Of a stretch of DNA of 64,000 bases, positions 9,600-19,215 are shown piece after piece. Origin of the DNA: Blastopirellula marina (GTDB lineage: Bacteria > Planctomycetota > Planctomycetia > Pirellulales > Pirellulaceae); NCBI RefSeq assembly GCF_002967715.1, contig NZ_PUIA01000074.1:124001-188000 (forward strand). Reading direction: 5' to 3'. The notes below the pieces were generated by a model, which was not told the DNA's origin, made no database searches, and worked only from the letters and a program-made list of their open reading frames with translations. Numbering within the stretch: the first letter of the stretch is position 1; each line of letters begins with the position of its first letter. Made by a program: the position numbers and the translations under genes.

Positions 9600-10826
9600 T
9601 TATTTGCGTTTCAAAACCCGACAAAGACGATGCCAGGTATCCATCCACGTAGGCAGCGGGTCACTCCATTGGAAGATCTGAAGGGTTACATTTATTTTGC
9701 TGATACTTTGAATCCAATCCCAGAAACTCAATTCGCCACGGCTTCGCAGTTGCATAAATGCACGCAGGTCGTCAACGGGATTCCATAGATAGACTTTGTC
9801 TGGATAGTCGCCGAACTGGGGAGTATCTCCCTCGACGACACGCTGATAGAGAAACAACGCCAGGTTATACCCACAGCGATCCAGCAGCGTATTTGCCGCT
9901 GTGATGCGTGCGTTGCATTCAATCAGTTTGAGGACACCATCTCGCGGGTCGAGCTTGAACTCGACGTTTGCAAGCCCACGAAGTCCGGCTTCTGCAAAGA
10001 GCTTGGTGGCTGGTTCGACCAGTTCAGGAATGTGATCGGTGACATGTCGGCAAGCGACCCCCATCTCCGGCGGAAACCGCCGGATGATGCGTTTAGTGAA
10101 CTGGAAGAGGTGTTTGCCGTCTTCATCGATGTAGGTGTAGTAACTGCAGAGTTGACTGTCAGGTCCGGGGATCTTTTCGACGAGCATGACCTCATGATCT
10201 TCGCCAAGCTTGTCCCAGGCTTCGTTCAATTGTTCAAACGATTCGGCAACCAGGAATTTCACGCCGAAAGTAGCCACAAACCGATGAGAGTAAAGTGGTT
10301 TTACCAACAGTGGAAATACGAGTTGATCTTGCAGGCTAAGCACAGATGCTTTCGAGTCGACCAGCCAGAACTTTGGAGTCGGAACACCGACGCGAGCCGC
10401 TGCCTGGTAAGTTTGAAGCTTGTTGAGCATCAAGGCCTGGGCATCGGGGACGAAGAGATCAAGCCGAAACTTTCGTTTGAGCTGGGCGTAGTGCTCTATC
10501 AGCAGTTCCAACGCATCGTCACTCGCCGGAATCAGGACCGCACCTTGCAGGTCATTCGATACTGAACCCAGCAGGAAGTCGCGCCATGTTGATTTCCCCT
10601 GCGGCTTACCATCGAAGCTTAGCCATTGAGCGAATCGAGAATATCGAACCGGCGAATTCTCGTAATTGAGGGCCATTACCTGAATGCCAGAGCGGCCCAG
10701 GCAGCGGGCAATGGATAACGCATTCGCTCCCCCGCCAATGACAATCGCCGGTGGCTTCGCGGAAATTGAATATGTGGCTTCCGATGGCATCAAAGTCTTA
10801 CTTACGGTGGGAGGGATCGCGGACAT
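9600..10826 (-). CDS. ATP-grasp carboxylate ligase
   Basis: About 408 residues in the carbamoyl-phosphate-synthase-large-chain style of ATP-grasp ligase. The N-terminal preATP-grasp region has GGGANALSIARCLGRSGI. The ATP-binding core shows FPLLVKPLYSH (Lys for the phosphates), VEKIPGPDSQL and the metal-binding end GVLKLIECNARI (Glu and Asn). Such enzymes join a carboxylate to an amine via an acyl-phosphate. The substrate is unknown. The upstream frame from 10844 is not used: ATG 10826 overlaps the TGA of the preceding gene as TGATG, a coupling signal. Confidence 0.83.
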   Translation of the reverse strand: MSAIPPTVSKTLMPSEATYSISAKPPAIVIGGGANALSIARCLGRSGIQVMALNYENSPVRYSRFAQWLSFDGKPQGKSTWRDFLLGSVSNDLQGAVLIPASDDALELLIEHYAQLKRKFRLDLFVPDAQALMLNKLQTYQAAARVGVPTPKFWLVDSKASVLSLQDQLVFPLLVKPLYSHRFVATFGVKFLVAESFEQLNEAWDKLGEDHEVMLVEKIPGPDSQLCSYYTYIDEDGKHLFQFTKRIIRRFPPEMGVACRHVTDHIPELVEPATKLFAEAGLRGLANVEFKLDPRDGVLKLIECNARITAANTLLDRCGYNLALFLYQRVVEGDTPQFGDYPDKVYLWNPVDDLRAFMQLRSRGELSFWDWIQSISKINVTLQIFQWSDPLPTWMDTWHRLCRVLKRK

Positions 10827-11923
10827 CAGGATGCGACCTCCCACTTTTCATGGACCACTTTTCTCGGCAGGGAAACCGCCGGACGCAGAGCCGCCTCAAG
10901 AATCGCTGGGGCCACACGACACTTCATCTCGTCGGGATCGAAGTGATGGTACAGCCCCGGAGTCGTATTCACTTCCAGGACAACGCCGCCTGACTCTGAT
11001 AGGGGGACACTCGCGTCGGGTGTGATGATATCGACCCCTGCCAACTGGATGCCCAGCGAAACAACGCATTCGCGACACGTGGCAATGATCTCGGAGCACA
11101 TCTGTTCGACGAGCACGTTCTCACATGCGCGGTTCTCGTTGATGACGGTCTTGAGCACTACGTCTTGGTCTCGCTGTGGAACGGAGCTTAATGTCATGCC
11201 AACTGCCGACAAAGTAAGCCGCATGTCGTTATCGATCGAAAGCATGGTTTGGGCACGACGCCACCCTTGCTTTCGACGGAACTCGTTTTCGGCCGCGACC
11301 AACTGCCGAACTGAACTTTTGCCATCACCCACCACGGCAGGAGGATCACGACGCACGATCTCGATCAGTTCGCCATTCAGGAATAGCAGGCGATAGTTGG
11401 CACCAGGGATTTGCTTTTCGATGAGTAGTACCGCGTCGAATGCAGCCGCGTTCGCGACGGAATGACGGAGATCTGCGCGGGTACGAACACCAGTTGTTAT
11501 GCCTGATCCGGCTCCCGTGTTTCGGGCTGGCTTTACCACATGCGGGCTGCCGTCGAGCATCGCATGGGCAGACTCGATCGTCTCAAGCTTAAAAGTTTTC
11601 CACGGAGAGACCGGTGCGATACCCTCTAATTTGCTCAATACGAGTGGCTTATTGCCTGCCAGACGCAGCGTTACTGGGTCGTCGAGGGTTGTATAGTTCT
11701 TCCAGGCTCTAGTCGTCCGTCCTTTACGAGCAAACTCGATGAGTCCGCCATCGAGATGCTCGCTGGAGGCTCCGATTTGCGCAGCAGCTTGCTGCCAGGC
11801 ATGCGTATAGAACTCGTCGCGCTGCCGCTGCATCGCCTTAGCTGCTGTGCTTCTAGCTTTCAGCTTCGTGGCCGCGAAGTTCCAAAGACTTCGCGCACGA
11901 AGATCTAAATGATTCCACATCAC
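10826..11923 (-). CDS. Cyanophycin-synthetase-like ATP-grasp ligase
   Basis: A 365-residue protein whose ATP-grasp domain resembles that of cyanophycin synthetase and related peptide ligases. Visible features are HVVKPARNTGAGSGITTGVR (ATP-binding loop), IEKQIPGANYRLLFLNGEL, RRDPPAVVGDGKSSVRQL (a CphA signature) and the metal site VDIITPDASVPL then VLEVNTTPGLYHHF. It lacks the Mur-ligase half of true cyanophycin synthetase, so it should be a stand-alone amide-bond-forming enzyme. Its substrate is unknown. It follows the RraA gene by 5 bases and overlaps the next ATP-grasp gene, so two different ATP-grasp enzymes are co-expressed in a polysaccharide locus. Confidence 0.83.
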   Translation of the reverse strand: MMWNHLDLRARSLWNFAATKLKARSTAAKAMQRQRDEFYTHAWQQAAAQIGASSEHLDGGLIEFARKGRTTRAWKNYTTLDDPVTLRLAGNKPLVLSKLEGIAPVSPWKTFKLETIESAHAMLDGSPHVVKPARNTGAGSGITTGVRTRADLRHSVANAAAFDAVLLIEKQIPGANYRLLFLNGELIEIVRRDPPAVVGDGKSSVRQLVAAENEFRRKQGWRRAQTMLSIDNDMRLTLSAVGMTLSSVPQRDQDVVLKTVINENRACENVLVEQMCSEIIATCRECVVSLGIQLAGVDIITPDASVPLSESGGVVLEVNTTPGLYHHFDPDEMKCRVAPAILEAALRPAVSLPRKVVHEKWEVAS

Positions 11924-11928
11924 GAAAC

Positions 11929-12720
11929 CTATGCGTGCTCTTCGGTTTCGATCGGATTGACGAGGGACGCTCCATTTTTCAAGTCAGAAGAGAGAGGGGC
12001 GAGATCGGGAGTCTCGATTTCGCAGTTCTGCTCGGCAAGTAGATCGTCGACCCAGGCATTCGAAAACTCACCGCGTTGAACGGCTTCGATGTACTCGCGC
12101 GAACCGGCCTCGTGTACTTTCAAACGGCGAATCAACTCTGCGACAATATCTTGTGGAGCGGCAACGATACCAGCGGCATCGGCTACGATGACGTCCCCAG
12201 GGTTCACGACGATACCCCCGAGTGCGATCGGGTAGTTGATCTCACCAGGACCTCGATGCAGTGGGCCAATCGCCGTCTCGCCTCGAGCAAACACCGGGAA
12301 GTCGAGCTCGCGAATCTGGGGGAGATCGCGAATGAGACCATCGACGATAAAGCCTTGGATACCGCGATGACGGGCCTTGGTACAGATAATATCCCCCAAA
12401 ACCGCGTTCATGTGGGAACCGCCAGCGTCAATCGCAACGACATCACCTGGCTTGGCGATATCAAGCACTTTGTGAACCATCAGGTTATCGCCGGGAAAGA
12501 CTTTCACGGTACAAACCGGGCCACAAAGAAAATGGTCAGGACTCGTCAGCGAGCGAATCTCGGAGTCTACCGCGTAAAGACGGTTGAGCATGTCCGAAAT
12601 GTCTGGCGTTTCGAAACGCCCTAGTTGCCGATAGACAATTTCTTCAAGTCGGACGAAGTCGGTGCGAATTCGAAAACCCGGGCCGGGGTTAAGAGCGGCG
12701 GATCTTAGACGCTTGTTCAT
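11929..12720 (-). CDS. RraA-family aldolase/decarboxylase-like protein
   Basis: A 263-residue RraA-fold protein. The family includes RNase E inhibitors and, more broadly, class II 4-hydroxy-4-methyl-2-oxoglutarate aldolases or oxaloacetate decarboxylases. The core motifs are GDVVAIDAGG, an alanine-rich GIQGFIVDGLIRDLPQI with the metal- and pyruvate-binding Arg-Asp pair, and FPVFARG. The C-terminus after about residue 225 is an extra acidic tail. In this neighbourhood, with a 6PGDH-like dehydrogenase and two ligases, a role in making or trimming a small hydroxy- or oxo-acid is more likely than RNase E control, but that is inference. Confidence 0.85.
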   Translation of the reverse strand: MNKRLRSAALNPGPGFRIRTDFVRLEEIVYRQLGRFETPDISDMLNRLYAVDSEIRSLTSPDHFLCGPVCTVKVFPGDNLMVHKVLDIAKPGDVVAIDAGGSHMNAVLGDIICTKARHRGIQGFIVDGLIRDLPQIRELDFPVFARGETAIGPLHRGPGEINYPIALGGIVVNPGDVIVADAAGIVAAPQDIVAELIRRLKVHEAGSREYIEAVQRGEFSNAWVDDLLAEQNCEIETPDLAPLSSDLKNGASLVNPIETEEHA

Positions 12721-12783
12721 GGTTGCTGGTCTTCTGCGGTTGCTGACGTCTCTAGGACGCTGGCTAAGCGAATCTACAAAGTG

Positions 12784-13677
12784 TTACCCTGTAGATGACG
12801 ATAGGAATGATGACTGGTGAGCCAAAGCTCTGAGATTCTCATGCACAGTAGCTGCGTTGAGTTGAACACTCGACTTCTCTAGTTCCGTATGCGAGTAGCT
12901 TTCAAGCAGACGACTCCCTCCGGCCACGACCTGGCTTTCAACACCCCAGTCGGCCAGGCAGGCTATCACTTCTTGTAACTCGTGAGCACGTCGTCCAGCG
13001 TGTAACGGGTAGGTTGGCAGAACCGAATCCATCGCGGACAAAACATCGGGGTAATATCGTCCGAGCCCCTGAAGGAAGCGATCGAGAATGCCAGCTCGAT
13101 CAGCACCCACTCCCAGTTCCATGACGAGCGTCGCGATTCCTTTGGATAGCCCCCCCATCAACATCTTCAGTAGCGATGCCGAGCCGACTTCGTCTCCCAG
13201 GTATTCTGTCTCGATAGGGCTAAGCAGCGGTTCAACTCGCGATACCTGCTGGCCACTCAAATAAATTGCTCCTCGCTGACGAAGTTGGCCGGCCAGTCCT
13301 CGAATGGCCATGTCGGCCATCGGCATGCCAGCGGAGTTCACCAGATGCTGAATGGTTTGTGTTGTCTTGGGAGCGATGGAGTTTGCATCAATGTAGAGGG
13401 TGCCTGCTTGGGGAGTCATGCCCACGACTTCCATTGCCAGGTCGGCAGCGTATTGCGGTGGTGTTGTCGAGATAAGTATCGACGACTGGCCAACGACATC
13501 TTGCAAGGTCGGCAGCGTCTCGATCTTTGCTTCTGCGACAAGTTGCTTTGTACGATCACTACGGCTGTGTACTGAAGTAACGACCCGGCAGCCATTCTGG
13601 CGAAATATGCCCGCCAAAGCGGAACCCATTTCTCCGGGAGCCAGAATTCCGATCGTTTCTATAGGTGAGTTTGCCAC
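12784..13677 (-). CDS. 6-phosphogluconate-dehydrogenase-like NAD(P)-binding protein (DUF1932 type)
   Basis: A 297-residue two-domain dehydrogenase. The N-terminal Rossmann fold has GILAPGEMGSALAGIF, and the conserved DANS segment (about residue 97) is near the expected substrate site. The C-terminal all-helical half, with GSASLLKMLMGGLSKGIATL, matches the DUF1932-like 6PGDH relatives. The start is GTG at 13677, with no good ATG. Members of this group reduce or oxidise beta-hydroxy acids. The gene leads the compact minus-strand block that continues into RraA and the ligases. Confidence 0.8.
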   Translation of the reverse strand: MANSPIETIGILAPGEMGSALAGIFRQNGCRVVTSVHSRSDRTKQLVAEAKIETLPTLQDVVGQSSILISTTPPQYAADLAMEVVGMTPQAGTLYIDANSIAPKTTQTIQHLVNSAGMPMADMAIRGLAGQLRQRGAIYLSGQQVSRVEPLLSPIETEYLGDEVGSASLLKMLMGGLSKGIATLVMELGVGADRAGILDRFLQGLGRYYPDVLSAMDSVLPTYPLHAGRRAHELQEVIACLADWGVESQVVAGGSRLLESYSHTELEKSSVQLNAATVHENLRALAHQSSFLSSSTG

Positions 13678-13760
13678 GATGATCGCTGAAGCGGTTGTTG
13701 GTTAGGGAGAAGCGGATTTCCGTGAGTTATCCATTCTGATTCGTTAATATGTGAATGGGA

Positions 13761-15263
13761 TCAGAATAATTCTGACACCCCTCGACTCGCCGGAACCGAT
13801 GGCGACTTTTGTGCGTAAAGGGTAGCGGTGGCACTTGCCATTGCGAACAGCAGCCAGAAGTACCGGATGTACGAGTAATGCAAGAACATGCCTGACATGA
13901 GATAGATCAAAAGGGTGAAGACAAAGGCCGTGGCGATTAACGCCGCCGTTGGATTGGATTCCAGAAGCCTTCGTCGAATGCGATGTAGGCGAACCATGAC
14001 GACGCCAATGGCTGCCAGAAAGCAGCTGAGACCAAGAAGGCCGCTGTCGGCCCCGATGCCCAGGTAGAGATTGTGGGCCTCCCAGTTTCCTTGCAGTACG
14101 CTGTAGCCACTCTTCTTGCCGTACTCGCGGGCATAGTAGGGGAACATTCCCTGGCCGACCCCCAGAATGGGATTCTCGGCAATGACGTTTGCGGCAGCCA
14201 TCATGATCGTGGCCCGACTACGTAGCGAACCGTCTGCTTCCTCGGCAGATTGTGTCGACGACAAAAGTGAACTGGCGGCCAACAGAGAAGTTATACGCTC
14301 GCGGTAGGCTGGCATCACCGCTACGAACAAGACGGCGGCAATTCCCATGGCGACGAGAACCCTGGGGCGTAAATATCCCAGGAATACGGCAACCACGATC
14401 GTCCCCGCGAGCCCAACCACCGAACCACGCGAAAACGTCACGGCCCAGCCAATGACAGTCAAGCCGGTCGCGGCCCAGGCTGCATATTTAAGCCAATGCT
14501 TTCGCTCGGTTAGTGCCAGGCACACGCCAATTGGAAGAAGCATCAACATGTTCTGGGCATAGCGATTTTTTTCGCCGACAGGGCCTGCGGAACGTGCGCG
14601 CACGATCGAGACACCACGTTCATTGACTTCGCTAAAACCGAGTTGATCTGCTTGCGCCAGGCCACCGTAGTTGCTTTGGTAGTTATTGGTGAAGTACTGA
14701 TGCCCAGTCACGGCCCCCATAAAGGCACCCGTTGCCAAGAGAGCCCAAAGCGATCCTCGCAGGATTACTGGCGTGCGAATCGCGTTGATCACGAGAAAGA
14801 AGAGTCCTAGTCCTTCAAAGATCGATCGAACAAGATCCGTGAACGATTCATCTGGGGCCCGCGAGAACATCACCCCAAACGACTGAACCACGACCATGCC
14901 AACCACGAGCATCCCTTCCCAGGGGAAGATGACCCCTTCTTCCTTGATCCATAAAAAGTAACCCAGGGGAAGCAGTAGCATCGCAGGGGTCATGGCTACG
15001 ACAGCATACGGAAGACCATGAAATTGCGCCGCGACAACCGGTAGGTTCGAATAGATTAGAAAGACACAGGCAAATGTCGCTAAATGCGGTTTCAGATAAC
15101 CAGCGACCAAAACGACCGGCAAAACAACAATACCCAGCCAAACCGGACTGGCACCAGAAAGCACGTGGAACGCCGCCAAGATCCACAGGCAAGTAATGGC
15201 GAACCAACTGCCCCAGAGATAGGCGATGTGCTGAGCTTCAGACTTGTTCGAGCTTGCTTCCAT
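13761..15263 (-). CDS. O-antigen ligase/polymerase-like membrane protein (Wzy-C)
   Basis: About 500 residues with ten or more predicted membrane segments and one large periplasmic loop near residues 225-350, the architecture of O-antigen ligase or Wzy-type polymerases. In the C-terminal half the segment NPILGVGQGMFPYYAREYG followed by EAHNLYLGIGADSGLLGL is a Wzy_C signature. The frame is open from 15320 but would overlap the preceding gene, so ATG 15263, about 10 nt after the Wzz stop, is preferred. It should polymerise or attach polysaccharide repeat units in the periplasm. Confidence 0.88.
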   Translation of the reverse strand: MEASSNKSEAQHIAYLWGSWFAITCLWILAAFHVLSGASPVWLGIVVLPVVLVAGYLKPHLATFACVFLIYSNLPVVAAQFHGLPYAVVAMTPAMLLLPLGYFLWIKEEGVIFPWEGMLVVGMVVVQSFGVMFSRAPDESFTDLVRSIFEGLGLFFLVINAIRTPVILRGSLWALLATGAFMGAVTGHQYFTNNYQSNYGGLAQADQLGFSEVNERGVSIVRARSAGPVGEKNRYAQNMLMLLPIGVCLALTERKHWLKYAAWAATGLTVIGWAVTFSRGSVVGLAGTIVVAVFLGYLRPRVLVAMGIAAVLFVAVMPAYRERITSLLAASSLLSSTQSAEEADGSLRSRATIMMAAANVIAENPILGVGQGMFPYYAREYGKKSGYSVLQGNWEAHNLYLGIGADSGLLGLSCFLAAIGVVMVRLHRIRRRLLESNPTAALIATAFVFTLLIYLMSGMFLHYSYIRYFWLLFAMASATATLYAQKSPSVPASRGVSELF

Positions 15264-15273
15264 GGGTGGATGG

Positions 15274-16716
15274 CTAGGCCGTTCTTCTCTCGAATTCCAG
15301 CGGCAACTGTCGTGGAGCACTGGATGGATCGAACGTTTGGTTGTAGTGCTTCAGCTTTTCCGATGCGAACACCAGGCAGAATCCACTCGCCAAGCCGGCA
15401 AGTACACAAATGCCAAATAACGGCTTTGGTTGAGGCCACAGCAATTCATCGGTAAGGATCGGACCATCCAAGACACTCACCAGCACACTCGAACGGCCTT
15501 CGGTAACGGCTTGATCCGCAACACGAAGTTCGTTGAGCTGCAAGACGATGGTATCGTGCGCCGACTTGACCAACTCGATCTCGTCCAGCTTTTGCTGCTG
15601 CTTGACCAGGAACTCGTCGATCTTCTTCGCCTCCGCGAACTCAGTTTGATACAGCGAAGACAACTGGGTCTCGCGGCGTTTGAGGGCCGAAGTCTCTTGG
15701 CGGACGAGTTCCGGGGCGGAGTCTGCAATGTCATTCAGGCGGTGTTCAATCGTGTTGATGCGTTCCGCTACACCCAGTACGTTAGGGTGCTTGTCACCAT
15801 AGTTCTTGCGGAGTTCCGAGTACTCGACCTCGGCGGCCAGCAAGGTATCCAAGTCGGTTTGCAGATGCGCCCCGGCCAACAGGCCATCGGCGTTCAAACG
15901 AGACAGTAGCTCGACGATCTTTCGTTGATTGTCGAACTGATTTGGGATGGCAGGCTTGGCAACCAGGTGAATGTTCTTCTTGGCTGGGTCCGGCTTGAGG
16001 GCCAGAAGCGTCTCAAGCTGGTTTTCCAAAGCAATGCGTTGAGTCTGCGTGCGGACAAGTTCTTCGCCCACTCGCATCAGCTTGTTTCGTTGCACCGAAG
16101 CAGCGTCGGCGTCGTTCCCCAGGAGTGGACTTTGACTACGAACCTCTTGGTATTCCACCTGAAGATCAGCGATCTCATGCCGGAGCTTTTCGGCGCGCTT
16201 ATCCAATAAGACAATCGTTTCCTGATGGCCCGATTGTTCTCGCTCGGAAAGATAGTCACGGTACGAGTCGATGATCTTGGAAAGGCCATCGATAGCCCAT
16301 TCGGGGTTTTCATCGGTGTACGTGACGCTGAGTACGTTCGTACCTGCAAGAGGACGAACTTCCAGGCGTTCCAACACCTTGTCGATCGGAGACTTATCGG
16401 GCGAATTTACCTTGGCACTAGGGATCTCAGGAACGGCACGACCAATGACCGAAGGGCTACTCAGGATCTCGGCGTGAGTCGGCAGAAAGCTTTGATCGAG
16501 CGCACTCCCTTCATGGGGCGTAAGTGGTCGCCCTCGTTCTTGAATCAAAATACGTGCCGTAACCACGTACGTAGGTGTCACCAAGAAGTAGTGCACCGCA
16601 CCAAGGCCCAGGCACACCGGTATCGTGATGGCGAAGTAATACCATTTACGTAGGAACGTAGAGATACGGATTTGGTCGGAACCGGTCTTGGTGTCTTCTG
16701 ATTGGGATCGAATCAT
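15274..16716 (-). CDS. Wzz-like polysaccharide chain-length determinant
   Basis: About 480 residues. A membrane segment near residue 30 (YYFAITIPVCLGLGAVHYFLV) and a second near residue 440 (LFGICVLAGLASGFCLVFAS) flank a long periplasmic coiled-coil region, as in Wzz and BcsC-type polysaccharide co-polymerases. The domain start PTYVVTARILIQ matches Wzz family proteins. No tyrosine-kinase domain is fused. The protein probably sets polymer length with the ligase encoded next. The divergent 16732-16893 spacer to the glycosyltransferase is AT-rich and probably holds both promoters. ATG 16716 is preferred over the TTG at 16731. Confidence 0.88.
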   Translation of the reverse strand: MIRSQSEDTKTGSDQIRISTFLRKWYYFAITIPVCLGLGAVHYFLVTPTYVVTARILIQERGRPLTPHEGSALDQSFLPTHAEILSSPSVIGRAVPEIPSAKVNSPDKSPIDKVLERLEVRPLAGTNVLSVTYTDENPEWAIDGLSKIIDSYRDYLSEREQSGHQETIVLLDKRAEKLRHEIADLQVEYQEVRSQSPLLGNDADAASVQRNKLMRVGEELVRTQTQRIALENQLETLLALKPDPAKKNIHLVAKPAIPNQFDNQRKIVELLSRLNADGLLAGAHLQTDLDTLLAAEVEYSELRKNYGDKHPNVLGVAERINTIEHRLNDIADSAPELVRQETSALKRRETQLSSLYQTEFAEAKKIDEFLVKQQQKLDEIELVKSAHDTIVLQLNELRVADQAVTEGRSSVLVSVLDGPILTDELLWPQPKPLFGICVLAGLASGFCLVFASEKLKHYNQTFDPSSAPRQLPLEFERRTA

Positions 16717-16893
16717 CGGACCTGATTTCAAGAAAAATGACGATCAAGCAGCTGCGCGGAGTAAGAAAGAACACGCACGGCATAAACAAATAATTATGAT
16801 TTGTTCTTGTTCTAGAATGCTTGCCATCGAGCCATTTGTGAATAGTCTGGATTACATAATAAGCACAAATATTCGAACAAAGCGCACACTCAC

Positions 16894-18051
16894 ATGACAC
16901 TTATTGGCATTGCGTTATGGATCACATTGGCTGTCGTAGTCTACGCATATTTGGGGTTCCCGCTCCTGCTCATGATGAGGGGAATGCTGGCCCGTCCAAT
17001 CCGTAAGTCAGCAGCCACGCCAAGCATGACCCTGGTGATCATTGCGCACAACGAACAGGACGTAATTGCGGACAAACTGCAAAACGCGATTACGCAGCAA
17101 TATCCGCGTGAGAAGCTAGAACTCCTTGTAGGATCAGACGGTTCCGACGATCGCACGAACGAAATCGTCGCCGAGTTTCAAGACCGCGGAGTGCGTCTTG
17201 TCGCATGCCAGCGACAAGGCAAGATCGGCACGCTGAATGAAACCGTTGCGCAAGCACAAGGCGATATTCTTGTGTTTTCAGACGCCAACAGCATGTACGA
17301 TCCCCATTCGCTACAAGCGATCGCCGCTTGCTTCTCTGACCCTACTGTTGGTGGTGTTGCCGGCGACCAGGTCTATACCAAAGATAAGGGCAATGCTGGT
17401 AGCCTCGGAGAGCGGCTGTTTTGGAATTTCGACCGATTCCTCAAGCGAATGCAGTCACGCTCCGGTAGTGTGACTTCTTCCACCGGGGCCATCCATGCCG
17501 TTCGTCGCGAATTGTTCGAGCCCGTTCCTTCTGGCGTCTGCGATGACTTCCTGATTTCAACACGCGTCGTCGCGAAAGGGTATCGCCTGGTGTTCGAGCC
17601 AGAGGCGATTGCCTATGAAGAAGTTGCCGCTTCGGATAAGGCCGAATTCCGCCGTAAATCGCGGATCATTGCCCGTGGTATTCGGGGGCTCTGGGTAATG
17701 AAAGCCCTGTTAAATCCCTTTGTCTATGGGTTTTACTCCTTCCAATTGGCTTCGCATAAGTTGCTTCGCTGGAGTGTTATCTTTCTGCTGCCGGTAATCC
17801 TTGTGTTGAACGTCGCTTGCGTCGGTCAGGGGCTCATTTATCAAGTACTTCTCGGCCTGCAGTTAGTATTTTACTCGCTGGCCCTGGTCGGAATTCTGCT
17901 TCGCAATACGCCCATCTTCCGCAATAAAATCGCGAAGATTATGGCTGTGCCCTACTTCTTCTGTATGGCGAATTTCTCGGCATTGAGTGGCTGGTATCAG
18001 TTCTTCGTTGGACGTCGCGTCGACATCTGGAACTCGAACCGAATCACTTAA
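16894..18051 (+). CDS. Family 2 glycosyltransferase, membrane-anchored
   Basis: A 385-residue GT2 enzyme of the processive/membrane type. An N-terminal membrane helix is followed by the GT-A fold: TLVIIAHNEQDVI, the UDP-sugar site SDGSDDRTNE (D82, D85, D86), the DxD-like SDANS (D130) and the acceptor-site DDFL (D217-D218). Two to three C-terminal membrane segments complete the protein. It should transfer a sugar from a nucleotide donor at the inner face of the membrane. The gene is convergent with the FemAB-like gene, with only 4 bases between the stops. Confidence 0.92.
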   Translation: MTLIGIALWITLAVVVYAYLGFPLLLMMRGMLARPIRKSAATPSMTLVIIAHNEQDVIADKLQNAITQQYPREKLELLVGSDGSDDRTNEIVAEFQDRGVRLVACQRQGKIGTLNETVAQAQGDILVFSDANSMYDPHSLQAIAACFSDPTVGGVAGDQVYTKDKGNAGSLGERLFWNFDRFLKRMQSRSGSVTSSTGAIHAVRRELFEPVPSGVCDDFLISTRVVAKGYRLVFEPEAIAYEEVAASDKAEFRRKSRIIARGIRGLWVMKALLNPFVYGFYSFQLASHKLLRWSVIFLLPVILVLNVACVGQGLIYQVLLGLQLVFYSLALVGILLRNTPIFRNKIAKIMAVPYFFCMANFSALSGWYQFFVGRRVDIWNSNRIT

Positions 18052-18055
18052 CCAG

Positions 18056-19162
18056 CTAGCGGTACATCCAGGTGTCGAACCAACGCTTGGAGCTTCTGAG
18101 AAGGCCCCGGAATGGCAACTGCTTGACGCCATCGCGGGCCATGCCGTAAAAGCTATTGCAGTAATTCGCGAAGGTACTTGAGGTGATGGCTCCCTGGCAA
18201 ACGTTCGTAGCTCCATTCGAAAGGCGTTGCTTGAAACGTTCGTCCCCTTTGCCGAGGTCGAAACGTGTGATTCCACGTGCGTCTGCCTCTTCCAGCATAT
18301 TCAACATCAGGCATACCCCCGGTGAATAGCTGGAAAAGTCAACGTTATAGGCTGGGAACCAAAGGTGCATTACGGTGTTGGATATCAGTCCGAAGTGTGC
18401 CGCAATCAGTTTGTCTCCAGCGTACATGGCCGAGAGACAGCCGCGGAATTGATCGGTCTGGACGGTACGCAGGTTCTCGAGAACTTTGCGAGCCCAGTCC
18501 ATCTGTAGGACATCGAATGTATTTGTATTGCGACGCTGGGCAGACTTCCACTCAAGCAATTGTTCAAAGACCTGGTCGTCTTCTGACTGAAAAGCAAATC
18601 GGACGCTGCCCACGTCTCGCGCTAGCTTGCGTTCCTTCCGCTTGGTTTCGCGAATGATCGATGAGTGGGCTTGGGCGCGGTTGTCTTGGTATGCCTTCCA
18701 GCCGTCGGAGAAGTCGATATACGGCGAGGCTGACACACGAGAACAGGAGTGCATCAAGTCGGTTTGCGTGTCGGGCAGATGATCGTATGCCCAGCTATAG
18801 AGTCCGCACTCCTTTAAGATCGATTGGATCGACAGGGTGTCTGGGATGGTACCGATGATTCCTTGGAAGTCGTTAAGCTTGCCACCCACCGGCAGCCCGA
18901 GGCCTGCAGAACCACGTTGGTACGGAAAGAACGCAACGGGAGTATCGTCTTCTTCAATGACAGCGACGTACACGTCGTCTCGTACACTGCCGACCGCCTG
19001 CGTGTATTCAGGGAAATAGAAAGGTGATTGGAGCGAGCTGTCCGTGGCAAGAATATCCTTCCAAGCAGCTATTTGCTCGAAAGTCAGTTGACCAGGTGTC
19101 AGTACGATGGGCTGCACGTGGGAGGTCATTCTCGGCTGGACAATGAGGGATGCTGCACCCAT
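18056..19162 (-). CDS. FemAB/CelD-like GNAT acyltransferase
   Basis: About 368 residues in the BioF2-like/CelD-BcsL group of GNAT-fold proteins, often found in polysaccharide loci. Visible core elements are an N-terminal VAVIEEDDTPVAFFPYQRG strand pair and a second GNAT half, CLSAMYAGDKLIAAHFGLIS, then ITRFDLGKGDERFK. This second half is the conserved acyltransferase part. It may add an acyl or amino-acyl group to a sugar. It is the next minus-strand gene after the polyprenyl glycosylphosphotransferase, with 53 bases between them. Confidence 0.8.
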   Translation of the reverse strand: MGAASLIVQPRMTSHVQPIVLTPGQLTFEQIAAWKDILATDSSLQSPFYFPEYTQAVGSVRDDVYVAVIEEDDTPVAFFPYQRGSAGLGLPVGGKLNDFQGIIGTIPDTLSIQSILKECGLYSWAYDHLPDTQTDLMHSCSRVSASPYIDFSDGWKAYQDNRAQAHSSIIRETKRKERKLARDVGSVRFAFQSEDDQVFEQLLEWKSAQRRNTNTFDVLQMDWARKVLENLRTVQTDQFRGCLSAMYAGDKLIAAHFGLISNTVMHLWFPAYNVDFSSYSPGVCLMLNMLEEADARGITRFDLGKGDERFKQRLSNGATNVCQGAITSSTFANYCNSFYGMARDGVKQLPFRGLLRSSKRWFDTWMYR

Positions 19163-19215
19163 CTAATAGAAACCTTGTAAATGTGTGCATACAATAGATC
19201 TCTATGCAAAGGAGG

